Positions 45,181 through 53,042 of a stretch of 64,000 nt of DNA are shown here, in pieces. Location: the NCBI RefSeq assembly GCF_013201725.1, contig NZ_CP053835.1:2294001-2358000 (forward strand), in the 5' to 3' direction. Every line of letters begins with the position of its first letter. Position 1 is the stretch's first letter. The DNA comes from Arcobacter defluvii (GTDB lineage Bacteria; Campylobacterota; Campylobacteria; Campylobacterales; Arcobacteraceae). Under the pieces are notes generated by a model, which searched no databases, was not told where the DNA came from, and was given only the letters and a program-made list of their open reading frames with translations. Made by a program: the position numbers and the translations under genes.

Positions 45181-46495
45181 CTGTACTTAAATTAATTCCA
45201 TTTGCAGCTGCAACATTAACCATTTCATCACCAAGTTTTCTTAACTCATTTTTTAATTTTACAATAACTTTTGATTGCTCATTATCAGGTCTAATTTGAT
45301 AATCAAAATGAGCTTTTGTTTTTGCTACTTCATCAATACTATTAATTTTTTCTTCAATTGAAGACATTAATTTTTCTATTCTTTCTTTTGTCTCTTTATC
45401 TACAGCATCAAATAAAGATTTACCATATTTTTTACCATTATAAGTAGCTGTTAAAATATTTTTAAATCCTAAGTAGTTTGTTAAGATATCTCTGTGTGTA
45501 TTATCAGAGAAACAAGAGTGTTCATCTTCTTCACTAGGAGTTAAAACTGCAACAGCAATTCTTTCATTTGCTAATTCAGATTTAATAAATACACCCATTC
45601 CTGCAATTATTTGTTTTAAAGCTTCTTCTGTTTCAATATTTTTTGAAGCATCTTTACCTTTTAATTCACCTTTAATTGCTGCTTGATATAAACCTTTATT
45701 TCCTTTTACAGTTTTTTCCCAAGCAGAAGTAACTAATTCTAAATCTACAACTAATTTATCAGTTGCTGCTTGTAAATAAGCTATTCTTCTTTTTGCATTT
45801 TTATCTGTAGTAAAATCTGTAAGTGATCTTTGCCCAGCTGTCATAGCTCCAGGAGTTACAGCATCTGTCATAAAGTTTGAATAATCTTGATCTTGTCCCC
45901 ATAATAAAAATTCAATTGCATGGTATCCAGTAGAAACATTAGCTTCTCCACCATTTTCATTTAAATCTGTAAGTGCATCAACCGTAATTTTTGTAACATC
46001 AACTTCTTTTGATTCTTCTCCACCTGGATTAAATTTTCCAACAGTATCAATAATATTTCCAGAAGTTAATTTTCCATCTGCATCAACTGTATAATCTATC
46101 ATATTTTCATCTAGTGGCCAAGCATTAATTTGTCCTTCTAATGAACCATAAGTTTCTGCAATCCAACCTTCTTCCGCATCAATTGGTCCATTTGAAAGTC
46201 TAAAAATCTCAGTTTGCCCATAAGATTCTCTTGATTCTAACCAAGCTTTTTTTGCAGCATCAAAATTTGCTTGTGTTGGATTTTTTGCAAATGTATCAAT
46301 TGAAACTTTTAATGCTTTTGCATCTTTTAAAGTATCACTATAATTTGCTAGAGCAATATCAGAATATGCTTCTAAAATTGATTTTGACTGAGCAAGCTCA
46401 AATTTTTTTGGTTCAGCATTAGTTGCAGCATTTGAAGTTAAAGCGATAGCTGCAACAACAGAGAAAGAAACTAACATTTTTTTAGTTAAATTCAT
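45146..46495 (-). CDS. Imelysin family protein (IrpA/ICMP-like)
   Basis: A 449-residue exported protein with a signal peptide (1-23). The imelysin GxHxxE motif is intact in STGYHAIEFLLWGQD near residue 190. Helical repeats and SHCFS-like HSCFSDNTHRDIL near 325 follow. Imelysins are M75-type proteins linked to iron acquisition. It is the first gene of a five-gene operon and has a perfect 7-1-7 Fur-type box 81 bases upstream of its ATG. Confidence 0.88.
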   Translation of the reverse strand: MNLTKKMLVSFSVVAAIALTSNAATNAEPKKFELAQSKSILEAYSDIALANYSDTLKDAKALKVSIDTFAKNPTQANFDAAKKAWLESRESYGQTEIFRLSNGPIDAEEGWIAETYGSLEGQINAWPLDENMIDYTVDADGKLTSGNIIDTVGKFNPGGEESKEVDVTKITVDALTDLNENGGEANVSTGYHAIEFLLWGQDQDYSNFMTDAVTPGAMTAGQRSLTDFTTDKNAKRRIAYLQAATDKLVVDLELVTSAWEKTVKGNKGLYQAAIKGELKGKDASKNIETEEALKQIIAGMGVFIKSELANERIAVAVLTPSEEDEHSCFSDNTHRDILTNYLGFKNILTATYNGKKYGKSLFDAVDKETKERIEKLMSSIEEKINSIDEVAKTKAHFDYQIRPDNEQSKVIVKLKNELRKLGDEMVNVAAANGINLSTDDVTDPEETKI

Positions 46496-46575
46496 AATCT
46501 AATTCCTTTTTGTTAATTTTAATATTAATTATCATAATGAATTAAATCAAAAAAAAACTTCATTTCTTCTTAAAG

Positions 46576-46590
46576 TGATAATTATTATCA
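46576..46590. promoter_or_regulatory. Fur box of the imelysin operon
   Basis: TGATAATTATTATCA is an exact 7-1-7 inverted repeat equal to the consensus TGATAATNATTATCA described for Fur/PerR in Bacillus. A looser match lies nearer the gene around 46527-46545. The only gene starting downstream on the minus strand is the imelysin gene, so iron repression of the operon is likely. Confidence 0.75.
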
Positions 46591-46598
46591 TAAATAAT

Positions 46599-48680
46599 TT
46601 AGAATATAGATTTTAAATTTTTTATTAACTCTTTTGTTTTTTCATCTTTTATCTTTTCATCTAAAACTTTGTCTAGTTTTTCCTCTATTTTATCTCTATT
46701 TTTTTCAAGCTTTTTATCTATTTCATTTTTTAATAACTCTTTAGTATCTAAAGAAATAGTTGGTTTTTTCATATCACCTTTTAAAGTTATTGAAAAATTA
46801 CTTTTCTTGATTTGAGTATCAAGTTTTGCATCTATTAAATTTTGTTCAAAATCCAATAAAGAATCTTTTATATCAATTTGAGTATTTTTACTTTTCATAG
46901 TTAAATCAGATATTAACTGCTTTTCATTTATATCACTATTTACTTCTGCTGATTCATAAACCTCTTTTGTTAAATCAAATTTTGATAACTGATTTATGAT
47001 ATTTGAAAAATCATTTGGTAAAAAATGCCCATTTAATAAAGTTCCATTTAAATTACCTTTTTTAGTTAATAAATCATAATTTAATTTGAAGTTTGCCTTA
47101 GAATCAAATACTTCTGGATTATTTATCATATATAATAAATCTTTCATATTTATATTATTTAATGTAGTAATAAAATCACTATTTTTTAAATTAAAATCTA
47201 AAGTTCCTCCTAATATATTTGAATTACCACTAATTAATAGATTTTCTTTTTCATTTTGAATTTCACCTTTTAAATCAAGTTTTCCTCTTAATTGAGTTTT
47301 TGTAAAATCTTTTATATTAGATAAAGAAGGTATATTTAACAAATAATCACTTTTTAAAGAATCTTCTGTAAAATCAAAAATTGCTTTTTCCATATTTATA
47401 TTTCCAATATTTGATAAAACACTAATTTTTGATATAGCTTTGTTAGGAACTAAGGAAGTATTAATTACGGAATCTAAAGTAATTGTATCTTTCAACTCTT
47501 GTTTAAAGACTGCATTTATAACTTCATTTATAATTTTTGCATTTGAAATTTTAGAGACAATATTTCCATCTAATTTATCTAATGAACTATTTTTTATTTC
47601 ACCTTTTATATCTAAATCTCCTGTCATATATACAGGTTCATCCAACATATGAAGAAGTTTTTCAACTTTTGCATTTTCAATTTTAAAATCTACATTTTGA
47701 GCAATAAAATCTTTTAATTGAAGTTTATAAGTTGATAAACTTTCAAAAATATTGGTATCTCCTTCTATTGAAATTACTTTATTTTCAACAGAAACATTTC
47801 CTTTTGTATTAAATTCAGCATTTAATTTTCTACCAATTACACTTTCTAATTTAATTAAATTTTTAATATCAATCTTATAATCACTATTTAAAGAATTATT
47901 ATCCAAATTAATATGTGCTTTTTCAATAAAGATATCAGCAATAGAACTTAAAAGTTCTGATTTTATATCTACTTTATTAGATAATAAAGAAGCATTTATA
48001 TCTCCTTGAAAATTAATTGCTGTATGAATTGATTGTTTAAATTCTTGATTAAATACATCATTATTCAATAAACCCTTAGAAATATTAGCAGTTAATAATC
48101 CATCTAAATTGTGTATATCAATATTTTTAATATTTGCATTTATTGTTAAAATACCTTTTATATATTCAGGTTTATTAAAAAGATTTAATAATTCCTCAAT
48201 TTTTGCATCAGTTAATTCCAAATAAATATTATTAATATCAAAATTAACTAAATTTAAATAATATTTAGTTTTACTTGTAGCTATATTTGAAAAACCTTGA
48301 ATAATTGCTTCTTGTTTATCTCCTTTAAAAATTCCATTTGTATAAAATGAACCTTTTAAATCTTGATTTGTTAAATTTTTTAATTTTGATAATTCATTTA
48401 TTTTAATATCATATTTTAAATTTACACTTTTTTTAAATATTGCTAAATCACCAGAAATATTTATATAAGAATCATCATTTATGACTGCTTCAAAATTTAT
48501 TGTATTAAGTGTTAATCTAAAATTATTTACTTTTAATTTTACATTTTCTTCTTTACTATTTACTTTACCTTCAATATATGATGAAATGATCTTATTTCCG
48601 TATTTTGTAAATAATATACCATATACAGAACCAATAAGCAAAACAATAATTACAGTAAGAGATAAAAATAATTTTTTCAT
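46599..48680 (-). CDS. AsmA-like inner-membrane-anchored protein with internal repeats
   Basis: About 693 residues. The start is the ATG at 48680, which has AGAAGG at the right distance; another in-frame ATG lies 7 codons earlier. An N-terminal membrane helix precedes a long repetitive periplasmic part. A unit of about 180 residues recurs around 135, 320 and 500, marked by (L/V)xxL(L/I)xMxxxPxxxxG. A charged helical tail ends the protein. Layout resembles AsmA/TamB-like lipid-transport or assembly proteins, but no family motif is decisive. Its stop is 9 bases from the Fur box, and it is not part of that operon. Confidence 0.7.
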   Translation of the reverse strand: MKKLFLSLTVIIVLLIGSVYGILFTKYGNKIISSYIEGKVNSKEENVKLKVNNFRLTLNTINFEAVINDDSYINISGDLAIFKKSVNLKYDIKINELSKLKNLTNQDLKGSFYTNGIFKGDKQEAIIQGFSNIATSKTKYYLNLVNFDINNIYLELTDAKIEELLNLFNKPEYIKGILTINANIKNIDIHNLDGLLTANISKGLLNNDVFNQEFKQSIHTAINFQGDINASLLSNKVDIKSELLSSIADIFIEKAHINLDNNSLNSDYKIDIKNLIKLESVIGRKLNAEFNTKGNVSVENKVISIEGDTNIFESLSTYKLQLKDFIAQNVDFKIENAKVEKLLHMLDEPVYMTGDLDIKGEIKNSSLDKLDGNIVSKISNAKIINEVINAVFKQELKDTITLDSVINTSLVPNKAISKISVLSNIGNINMEKAIFDFTEDSLKSDYLLNIPSLSNIKDFTKTQLRGKLDLKGEIQNEKENLLISGNSNILGGTLDFNLKNSDFITTLNNINMKDLLYMINNPEVFDSKANFKLNYDLLTKKGNLNGTLLNGHFLPNDFSNIINQLSKFDLTKEVYESAEVNSDINEKQLISDLTMKSKNTQIDIKDSLLDFEQNLIDAKLDTQIKKSNFSITLKGDMKKPTISLDTKELLKNEIDKKLEKNRDKIEEKLDKVLDEKIKDEKTKELIKNLKSIF

Positions 48681-48777
48681 AAAAAAGCACCTTCTTTTCA
48701 TAAGTGCGATGATTATAACAAATTGTTTATAAAATAACTATTTTAAAACTTTTAGCTTATTTTTAGTTTTATTTTTT

Positions 48778-48860
48778 TATAATCACAGCCACAAAGTGTT
48801 AAGTAGGGATACGCAAGCCGAACAGACTTTGAGATATATAAAAATTATAAGGAATCTAGA
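48778..48860 (+). promoter_or_regulatory. atpE promoter and structured leader
   Basis: TATAAT (48778-48783) follows a T-rich tract. The leader has a GC-rich pocket (48784-48834) in an AT-rich background. CAAAGTGTT (48792-48800) can pair with AACAGACTTTG (48821-48831) with a 2-base bulge. The Shine-Dalgarno AAGGAATC comes at 48850. The leader of about 70 bases is longer than most in this window and may control translation of the abundant c subunit. Confidence 0.5.
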
Positions 48861-49175
48861 ATGAAAAAAATCGTTCTTTTAATGCTAGCTATCGCTGGTT
48901 TTGCATTTGCTGCTGATGAAGCTGTTGTAAATGAAACTTTAAAAGCATACTCTGTAGTTGCTGCTGGAATTGGATTAGGTCTTGCTGCACTTGGTGGTGC
49001 TATTGGTATGGGTAATACTGCTGCTGCAACTATTGCTGGTACTGCTAGAAACCCAGGTTTAGGTGGAAAATTAATGACAACTATGTTCATTGCTTTAGCG
49101 ATGATCGAAGCACAAGTTATTTATGCACTTGTTGTTGCTATGATTGCATTATATGCAAATCCATTTTTAGGGTAA
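48861..49175 (+). CDS. atpE: ATP synthase F0 subunit c
   Basis: A 104-residue proteolipid. A signal-like leading segment of about 18 residues ending in FAFAADE precedes the two-helix hairpin. The first helix is Gly-rich (GLGLAALGGAIGMG), the loop has ARNP, and the second helix has the ion-binding Glu in ALAMIEAQVIY. Other atp genes are absent here, as is usual in Campylobacterota where atpE stands alone. A strong terminator follows. The absence of a Gln/Ser sodium signature beyond Glu suggests proton coupling, but this is tentative. Confidence 0.95.
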   Translation: MKKIVLLMLAIAGFAFAADEAVVNETLKAYSVVAAGIGLGLAALGGAIGMGNTAAATIAGTARNPGLGGKLMTTMFIALAMIEAQVIYALVVAMIALYANPFLG

Positions 49176-49206
49176 TCTTTAAATCTACAGATTTAATAAA
49201 TACTTC

Positions 49207-49242
49207 AAGAGGTCAAGAAGTTTTTCTTCTTGACCTCTTTTT
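49207..49242 (+). terminator. Rho-independent terminator of atpE
   Basis: A 14-bp perfect stem (AAGAGGTCAAGAAG and its complement) with loop TTTTT is followed by T residues. It lies between atpE and tRNA-Leu and is the clearest terminator in the window. Confidence 0.88.
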
Positions 49243-49246
49243 CGTT

Positions 49247-49331
49247 GCAGTTATGGTGGAATTGGTAGACACGCGGGCTTGAGGGGCTCGTGCTTAATCG
49301 CGTGAGGGTTCAAATCCCTCTAACTGCACCA
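49247..49331 (+). tRNA. tRNA-Leu (anticodon GAG)
   Basis: The 85-base gene starts with acceptor strand GCAGTTA and ends TAACTGC-A-CCA with an encoded CCA. The D arm has GGTAGAC. The anticodon stem CGGGC/GCTCG holds loop TTGAGGG, giving GAG for Leu codons CUC/CUU. A long variable arm and GGTTCAAATCC T loop complete a type II tRNA. It is the only tRNA here. Confidence 0.93.
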
Positions 49332-49415
49332 ATAATTAAAAAATAATCTTTTCATATCAAGTTAAACTAACTATAAAAATACTATAATTCGCCAAAAATC
49401 ACTTAAGGAATCTTA

Positions 49416-51320
49416 ATGTTAAATATCTATAAATTTTTATTTATAATTCTATTTTTACCACAATTTTTACTATCACAAGATATTCCAACAACTCCAATAA
49501 AATTATTAGCTAAAGAATCTCAACAGCAACAAGCTATTGCAAAACCTACAGAACAAACAAATACAGATGATTTAACACAAAACATAGAAGACCAAATAGA
49601 TTCAGAGAATAAACTTGTTGATGATGTTATAAATAATATAAATAATGAATCATATTTAACAACTCTTCCTGAAAAAAACTATTATGATAATGAAATACTA
49701 TTTTTAACAAATAGAATAAATGCAAATAATCTTCAAAAAAATACACTTGCAGTAAAAAGAGATGAATTAAGAGTTGAATTTTTAAAAGAAAAAGCAACTT
49801 ATGAAGATACTTTAAAAAATATTATTTTAGGTAAACAAGAATTTAGGAATAAAAAATATTTTGAAGAAATTTTAAAAAATAACATTAAACAAATTCAAAA
49901 TTTCAAATTAGATGATTACGCTTCACTATATGAAAGTGAATCAAAAAACAGTAGCGTAAATAAAGTATCAGCTGATTTAGTTGATAATTATATCGAACTT
50001 TACAATCAAAAACATACACAACTTTTTGTTTTGCAATATTTATATTCTAATATCCAAAAATTTAGAGCTTCAAACTTTTTTATTGATGAATTTAACCTAA
50101 AATATTTAATTGATAAAATTGATAATGTAAAAGGTATCTCTTTTATATCATCTTTAACTTCATATCATCTAAATTTTTCTATTGGTGAATTGATTATTGC
50201 ATTATTAATAATTCTATTTTTTAGATTAATAAATAGATATTTAATTGTAATAATTACAAATTTTATATCAAAATTACTTATAAAAGATAAAAATCACAAT
50301 TTAGAAGAGAATATTTTATTTCATCTAAAAGATGCAATTAATTCTCCTGTAATCTACAGTTTATACCTTTTTTCTATTCAACTTTCAATGTTCATTTTAG
50401 TAAAAGATCAAACTTTTATAAACAGTGTTATGCCTTGGATTAATACAATTTATATGGCTTTATTAACTTGGGCAATCTATGCTATTTTAGACAATAGTAT
50501 TTCTATATACGCACAAAATTTATTAGAAAAATACCAAAATGTTAGAAAAGAAATGATTGTATTTATTTTAAAAATAATTAAAGTTGTACTTATTTTGGTT
50601 GTAGTTTTATTTTTATTCACTCAGCTTGGAATTGATGTAAAAGCAATAGCTGCTTCACTTGGAGTTGGAGGTATTGCTATCGCACTTGCTGCAAAAGATA
50701 CTCTTGCAAACTTCTTTGCTTCATTAAACATTATGACTGATAACTCTTTTTCACAAGGGGATTGGATAAGAACTAATGATTTTGAAGGAACAGTTGTAGA
50801 TATCAGAATGAGAACAACTAGAATTAGAACATTTGATAATGCCATGATTACTGTTCCAAATTCTCAAATTGCAAATGCTCATATTATGAACTGGTCAAAA
50901 AGAAAAATTGGACGAAGAATAAAAATGAGTATAGGTGTAACTTATGAAAGTAAAATGGAAGATATTGTAAACCTTAAAAATGATATTCATGATATGTTAT
51001 TAAATCATCCAAAAATTGCAACAAATAAAACTATAAATATATCAAAAACTAAAGCATTTGAAGCCATAAAAAGAGAAGATTTAGATGGAATAAAAAATAC
51101 TTTATTAGTATTTGTTGATGAATATTCTAGTTCTTCAATTGATATTTTAGTTTACTGTTTTTCAAAAAGTCCAGTATGGGAAGAATGGTTAATTGCAAAA
51201 GAAGAAGTTATGGTTGAAATATCAAAACTTGTTGAAAAAAATAACTGTGCATTTGCATATCCTGCTCAAACTATTTTTCTTAAAAATGATAATGAAACAA
51301 AAGAAAAAATAGAAGATTAA
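49416..51320 (+). CDS. MscS-family mechanosensitive channel
   Basis: A 634-residue membrane protein. After a signal peptide and a Gln/Lys-rich periplasmic region (about 20-265) come membrane helices near 265-290, 310-335, 345-370 and 385-410. The pore helix and beta domain have SLGVGGIAIALAAKDTLANFF (in two parts) and FEGTVVDIRMRTTRIRT, then VPNSQIANAHIMNWSKR. The channel opens on membrane tension and protects against hypo-osmotic shock. The size matches MscK/YbiO-like members more than MscS itself. Confidence 0.88.
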   Translation: MLNIYKFLFIILFLPQFLLSQDIPTTPIKLLAKESQQQQAIAKPTEQTNTDDLTQNIEDQIDSENKLVDDVINNINNESYLTTLPEKNYYDNEILFLTNRINANNLQKNTLAVKRDELRVEFLKEKATYEDTLKNIILGKQEFRNKKYFEEILKNNIKQIQNFKLDDYASLYESESKNSSVNKVSADLVDNYIELYNQKHTQLFVLQYLYSNIQKFRASNFFIDEFNLKYLIDKIDNVKGISFISSLTSYHLNFSIGELIIALLIILFFRLINRYLIVIITNFISKLLIKDKNHNLEENILFHLKDAINSPVIYSLYLFSIQLSMFILVKDQTFINSVMPWINTIYMALLTWAIYAILDNSISIYAQNLLEKYQNVRKEMIVFILKIIKVVLILVVVLFLFTQLGIDVKAIAASLGVGGIAIALAAKDTLANFFASLNIMTDNSFSQGDWIRTNDFEGTVVDIRMRTTRIRTFDNAMITVPNSQIANAHIMNWSKRKIGRRIKMSIGVTYESKMEDIVNLKNDIHDMLLNHPKIATNKTINISKTKAFEAIKREDLDGIKNTLLVFVDEYSSSSIDILVYCFSKSPVWEEWLIAKEEVMVEISKLVEKNNCAFAYPAQTIFLKNDNETKEKIED

Positions 51321-51327
51321 ATCTCTT

Positions 51328-51723
51328 CTATTTTTCTACTAATAAATCAGCTTTTGATCGAATCTTTTTTTTATATAAAAATTCTTTTTCTCTTTGTGTA
51401 AATTTTTCTTCTTTCTCTTTTTTTACTGGTTCAACAATTTTTTCTTTTTTAATCTTTTTTTCTTCTTGAATTTCCTCTTTCTTAAACATCGTTAGAAGTA
51501 AATAAATAGAAAAAACTAGATTAAAAATAATTACTATCCACTTCGAAATAAGTGCAATTTCTAAATATTGAAGTTTATCTTTTAATTTCAAATATTCCAC
51601 AACATCACTATAAATTACATTTGCAAAAAGAGCAATAATCAAAAGTAAAACAACTAAAGTAATTCTTTTTCTAAATTTAAATAAATAATACCAAAAAACA
51701 GCAGATTTTACTTGTTTAAACAT
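51328..51723 (-). CDS. Small membrane protein with Lys/Glu-rich tail
   Basis: A 131-residue protein of unknown family. Two hydrophobic helices (about 20-40 and 60-85) are followed by a highly charged tail in which Lys and Glu alternate (about 85-115). It may be a membrane-anchored coiled coil. It follows another small protein gene after 9 bases on the same strand and converges on the MscS gene with 7 bases between stops. Confidence 0.65.
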   Translation of the reverse strand: MFKQVKSAVFWYYLFKFRKRITLVVLLLIIALFANVIYSDVVEYLKLKDKLQYLEIALISKWIVIIFNLVFSIYLLLTMFKKEEIQEEKKIKKEKIVEPVKKEKEEKFTQREKEFLYKKKIRSKADLLVEK

Positions 51724-51732
51724 ATTTTATTC

Positions 51733-52047
51733 CTAAACAAAGAAATTTAAACCAAGAGCAGCAAGTGCAACTACTAAAGATTTTGTTTTCAAATCATCAA
51801 CAATCTTTCGCTCTTCATCTGCAATAATTATTTCTAACTCTTCATCACTATAATCATCAAAAGTTTTATGATTTTCAACAAGTCTAGCTTTTGTTGCAAG
51901 AACTGCTTTTTCTCTAATTTTTGCATTTATTGCTTCTTTTAATTGTTTACTTTTTATTCTTGGATAATCAAAAGCTTTTGTAGCATTTTCACTTGCTATG
52001 TTTAATAATTTATTTGAATTTTCTTTTAATTTATCTTTTATTCCCAT
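51733..52047 (-). CDS. Hypothetical protein, 104 aa
   Basis: A 104-residue protein I do not recognise. It is mainly helical and charged, with IKDKLKENSNKLLNI at the start and a short hydrophobic C-terminus (about 88-104: SLVVALAALGLNFFV) that could insert into the membrane. It is the first gene of a two-gene unit with the small membrane protein 9 bases downstream; both may act at the inner membrane. Confidence 0.65.
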   Translation of the reverse strand: MGIKDKLKENSNKLLNIASENATKAFDYPRIKSKQLKEAINAKIREKAVLATKARLVENHKTFDDYSDEELEIIIADEERKIVDDLKTKSLVVALAALGLNFFV

Positions 52048-52132
52048 ATTTTTTCCAATTTGATTTTTTTTATTCTATCATTTAACAATTAACAAAATCA
52101 TAATTAACTAATATTAAAAAAGATTGAAGAAG

Positions 52133-52161
52133 AAATAATGGCTAAGAAATAGCCATTATTT
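52133..52161 (-). terminator. Terminator-like hairpin after the 37-residue gene
   Basis: Twelve perfect base pairs (AAATAATGGCTA with TAGCCATTATTT) around loop AGAAA. On the minus strand it lies 33 bases after the stop of the small gene and is followed by a T/C-rich run. A second palindrome, TTTTCTAAAATTTAGAAAA, lies just before it. Confidence 0.6.
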
Positions 52162-52193
52162 ATAAAAATATTTTCTAAAATTTAGAAAAAAAC

Positions 52194-52307
52194 TTACAGA
52201 ATATACTCCCAACGTGGATATGCAGCAGCTATTGCTTTCATCTCATCAAATTTAAATACTTTAATGATTTTAAATCTTCCACTTGTTAAAAATGCTTTTA
52301 TTCTCAT
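52194..52307 (-). CDS. Very small protein, 37 aa
   Basis: The ORF encodes 37 residues, starting MRIKAFLTSG and ending YPRWEYIL. It has an excellent Shine-Dalgarno, AGGATTC, 4 bases before the ATG, and a terminator-like hairpin downstream. It is basic in the first half (two Lys, two Arg) and has a short Ala stretch. I do not recognise it. It is divergent from a minimal HTH gene, and could be a small regulator, toxin or membrane-associated peptide. No hydrophobic span long enough for a full membrane helix is seen. Confidence 0.55.
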   Translation of the reverse strand: MRIKAFLTSGRFKIIKVFKFDEMKAIAAAYPRWEYIL

Positions 52308-52327
52308 TTTGAATCCTAGTATTTTCG

Positions 52328-52386
52328 TATGTAAATAATATTAAATTTTAAATAATAATATACTTAAATATATATTTATTTACATA
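52328..52386. promoter_or_regulatory. Inverted repeat in the divergent promoter region
   Basis: TATGTAAATAA (52328-52338) and its complement TTATTTACATA (52376-52386) flank 37 bases of AT-rich DNA with TATACT-like -10 elements. The pair sits between the 37-residue gene and the HTH gene and could bind that HTH protein. The rest of 52048-52435 holds only the small gene and its terminator. Confidence 0.4.
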
Positions 52387-52435
52387 TTTTTTTTAATTTT
52401 ATGATATACTTTTGCATACTATTTTTGGAAGTTAA

Positions 52436-52654
52436 ATGGATAAGGATAATTTCAAGTTATTATTAAAAAAAGCAAATTTCAATAAACGGACATTTTCAGA
52501 GCATTTAGGATTAAAATATCAAAGTGTAAATTCATGGGGAAACAATGGTAGAAATATTCCTTATTGGGTTGAATCTTGGCTACATTTGTATATTGACAAT
52601 AACAAATGCAAACAAATAAAAGAGATATTAAAAGATAGTGGAGTTTGTAAATAA
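52436..52654 (+). CDS. Minimal HTH DNA-binding protein, 72 aa
   Basis: A 72-residue protein. The first half is a Cro/CI-like HTH: FKLLLKKANFNKRTFSEHLG, then KYQSVNSWG as recognition helix. The second half is helical with several Trp. It has the same general size and opening pattern (M-x-K-x-x-F-K, then F-x-E-x-x-G) as the protein at 63025-63234. It is divergent from a 37-residue gene across an inverted repeat. The target is unknown. Confidence 0.72.
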   Translation: MDKDNFKLLLKKANFNKRTFSEHLGLKYQSVNSWGNNGRNIPYWVESWLHLYIDNNKCKQIKEILKDSGVCK

Positions 52655-52721
52655 AGGCTCAACAAAGCCTTAATTAAGTATACTAAACATAAAATAAGTA
52701 AAATTTCATAAAGGAAGATTA

Positions 52722-53021
52722 TTGGAAGCACAATATGAAAAAATCATTGTACTAATTATTGTAATTACAGCTTCAGCAATGACTTGGAAAATGGTAAAAG
52801 ATTTTTATATGACAAAATTTCATAGAGTTTTTGCTCATTTAATAGCCGTGATAACTGGTTCTTTTATGCTGTTATCTTCAATGATTCTATTTGTACCAAA
52901 AAATTATCAAAGAGGCGCTGGCCCCGAAGTAGAACTTAATTTTATAGGTGTTATAACTGTAATTGTAATGTTAGCAGTTTTATATCTATTCTTCAAATAT
53001 ATACCAAATAACAAAAAATAA
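52722..53021 (+). CDS. Small membrane protein, 99 aa
   Basis: A 99-residue protein starting at TTG behind AAGGAAG. Three hydrophobic segments (about 8-25, 37-57 and 74-92) separated by short loops suggest a small integral membrane protein. No family recognised. It lies 21 bases upstream of proA on the same strand and is probably co-transcribed with it. Confidence 0.7.
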   Translation: MEAQYEKIIVLIIVITASAMTWKMVKDFYMTKFHRVFAHLIAVITGSFMLLSSMILFVPKNYQRGAGPEVELNFIGVITVIVMLAVLYLFFKYIPNNKK

Positions 53022-53042
53022 ATTTTAATTGTAGGAATTACT

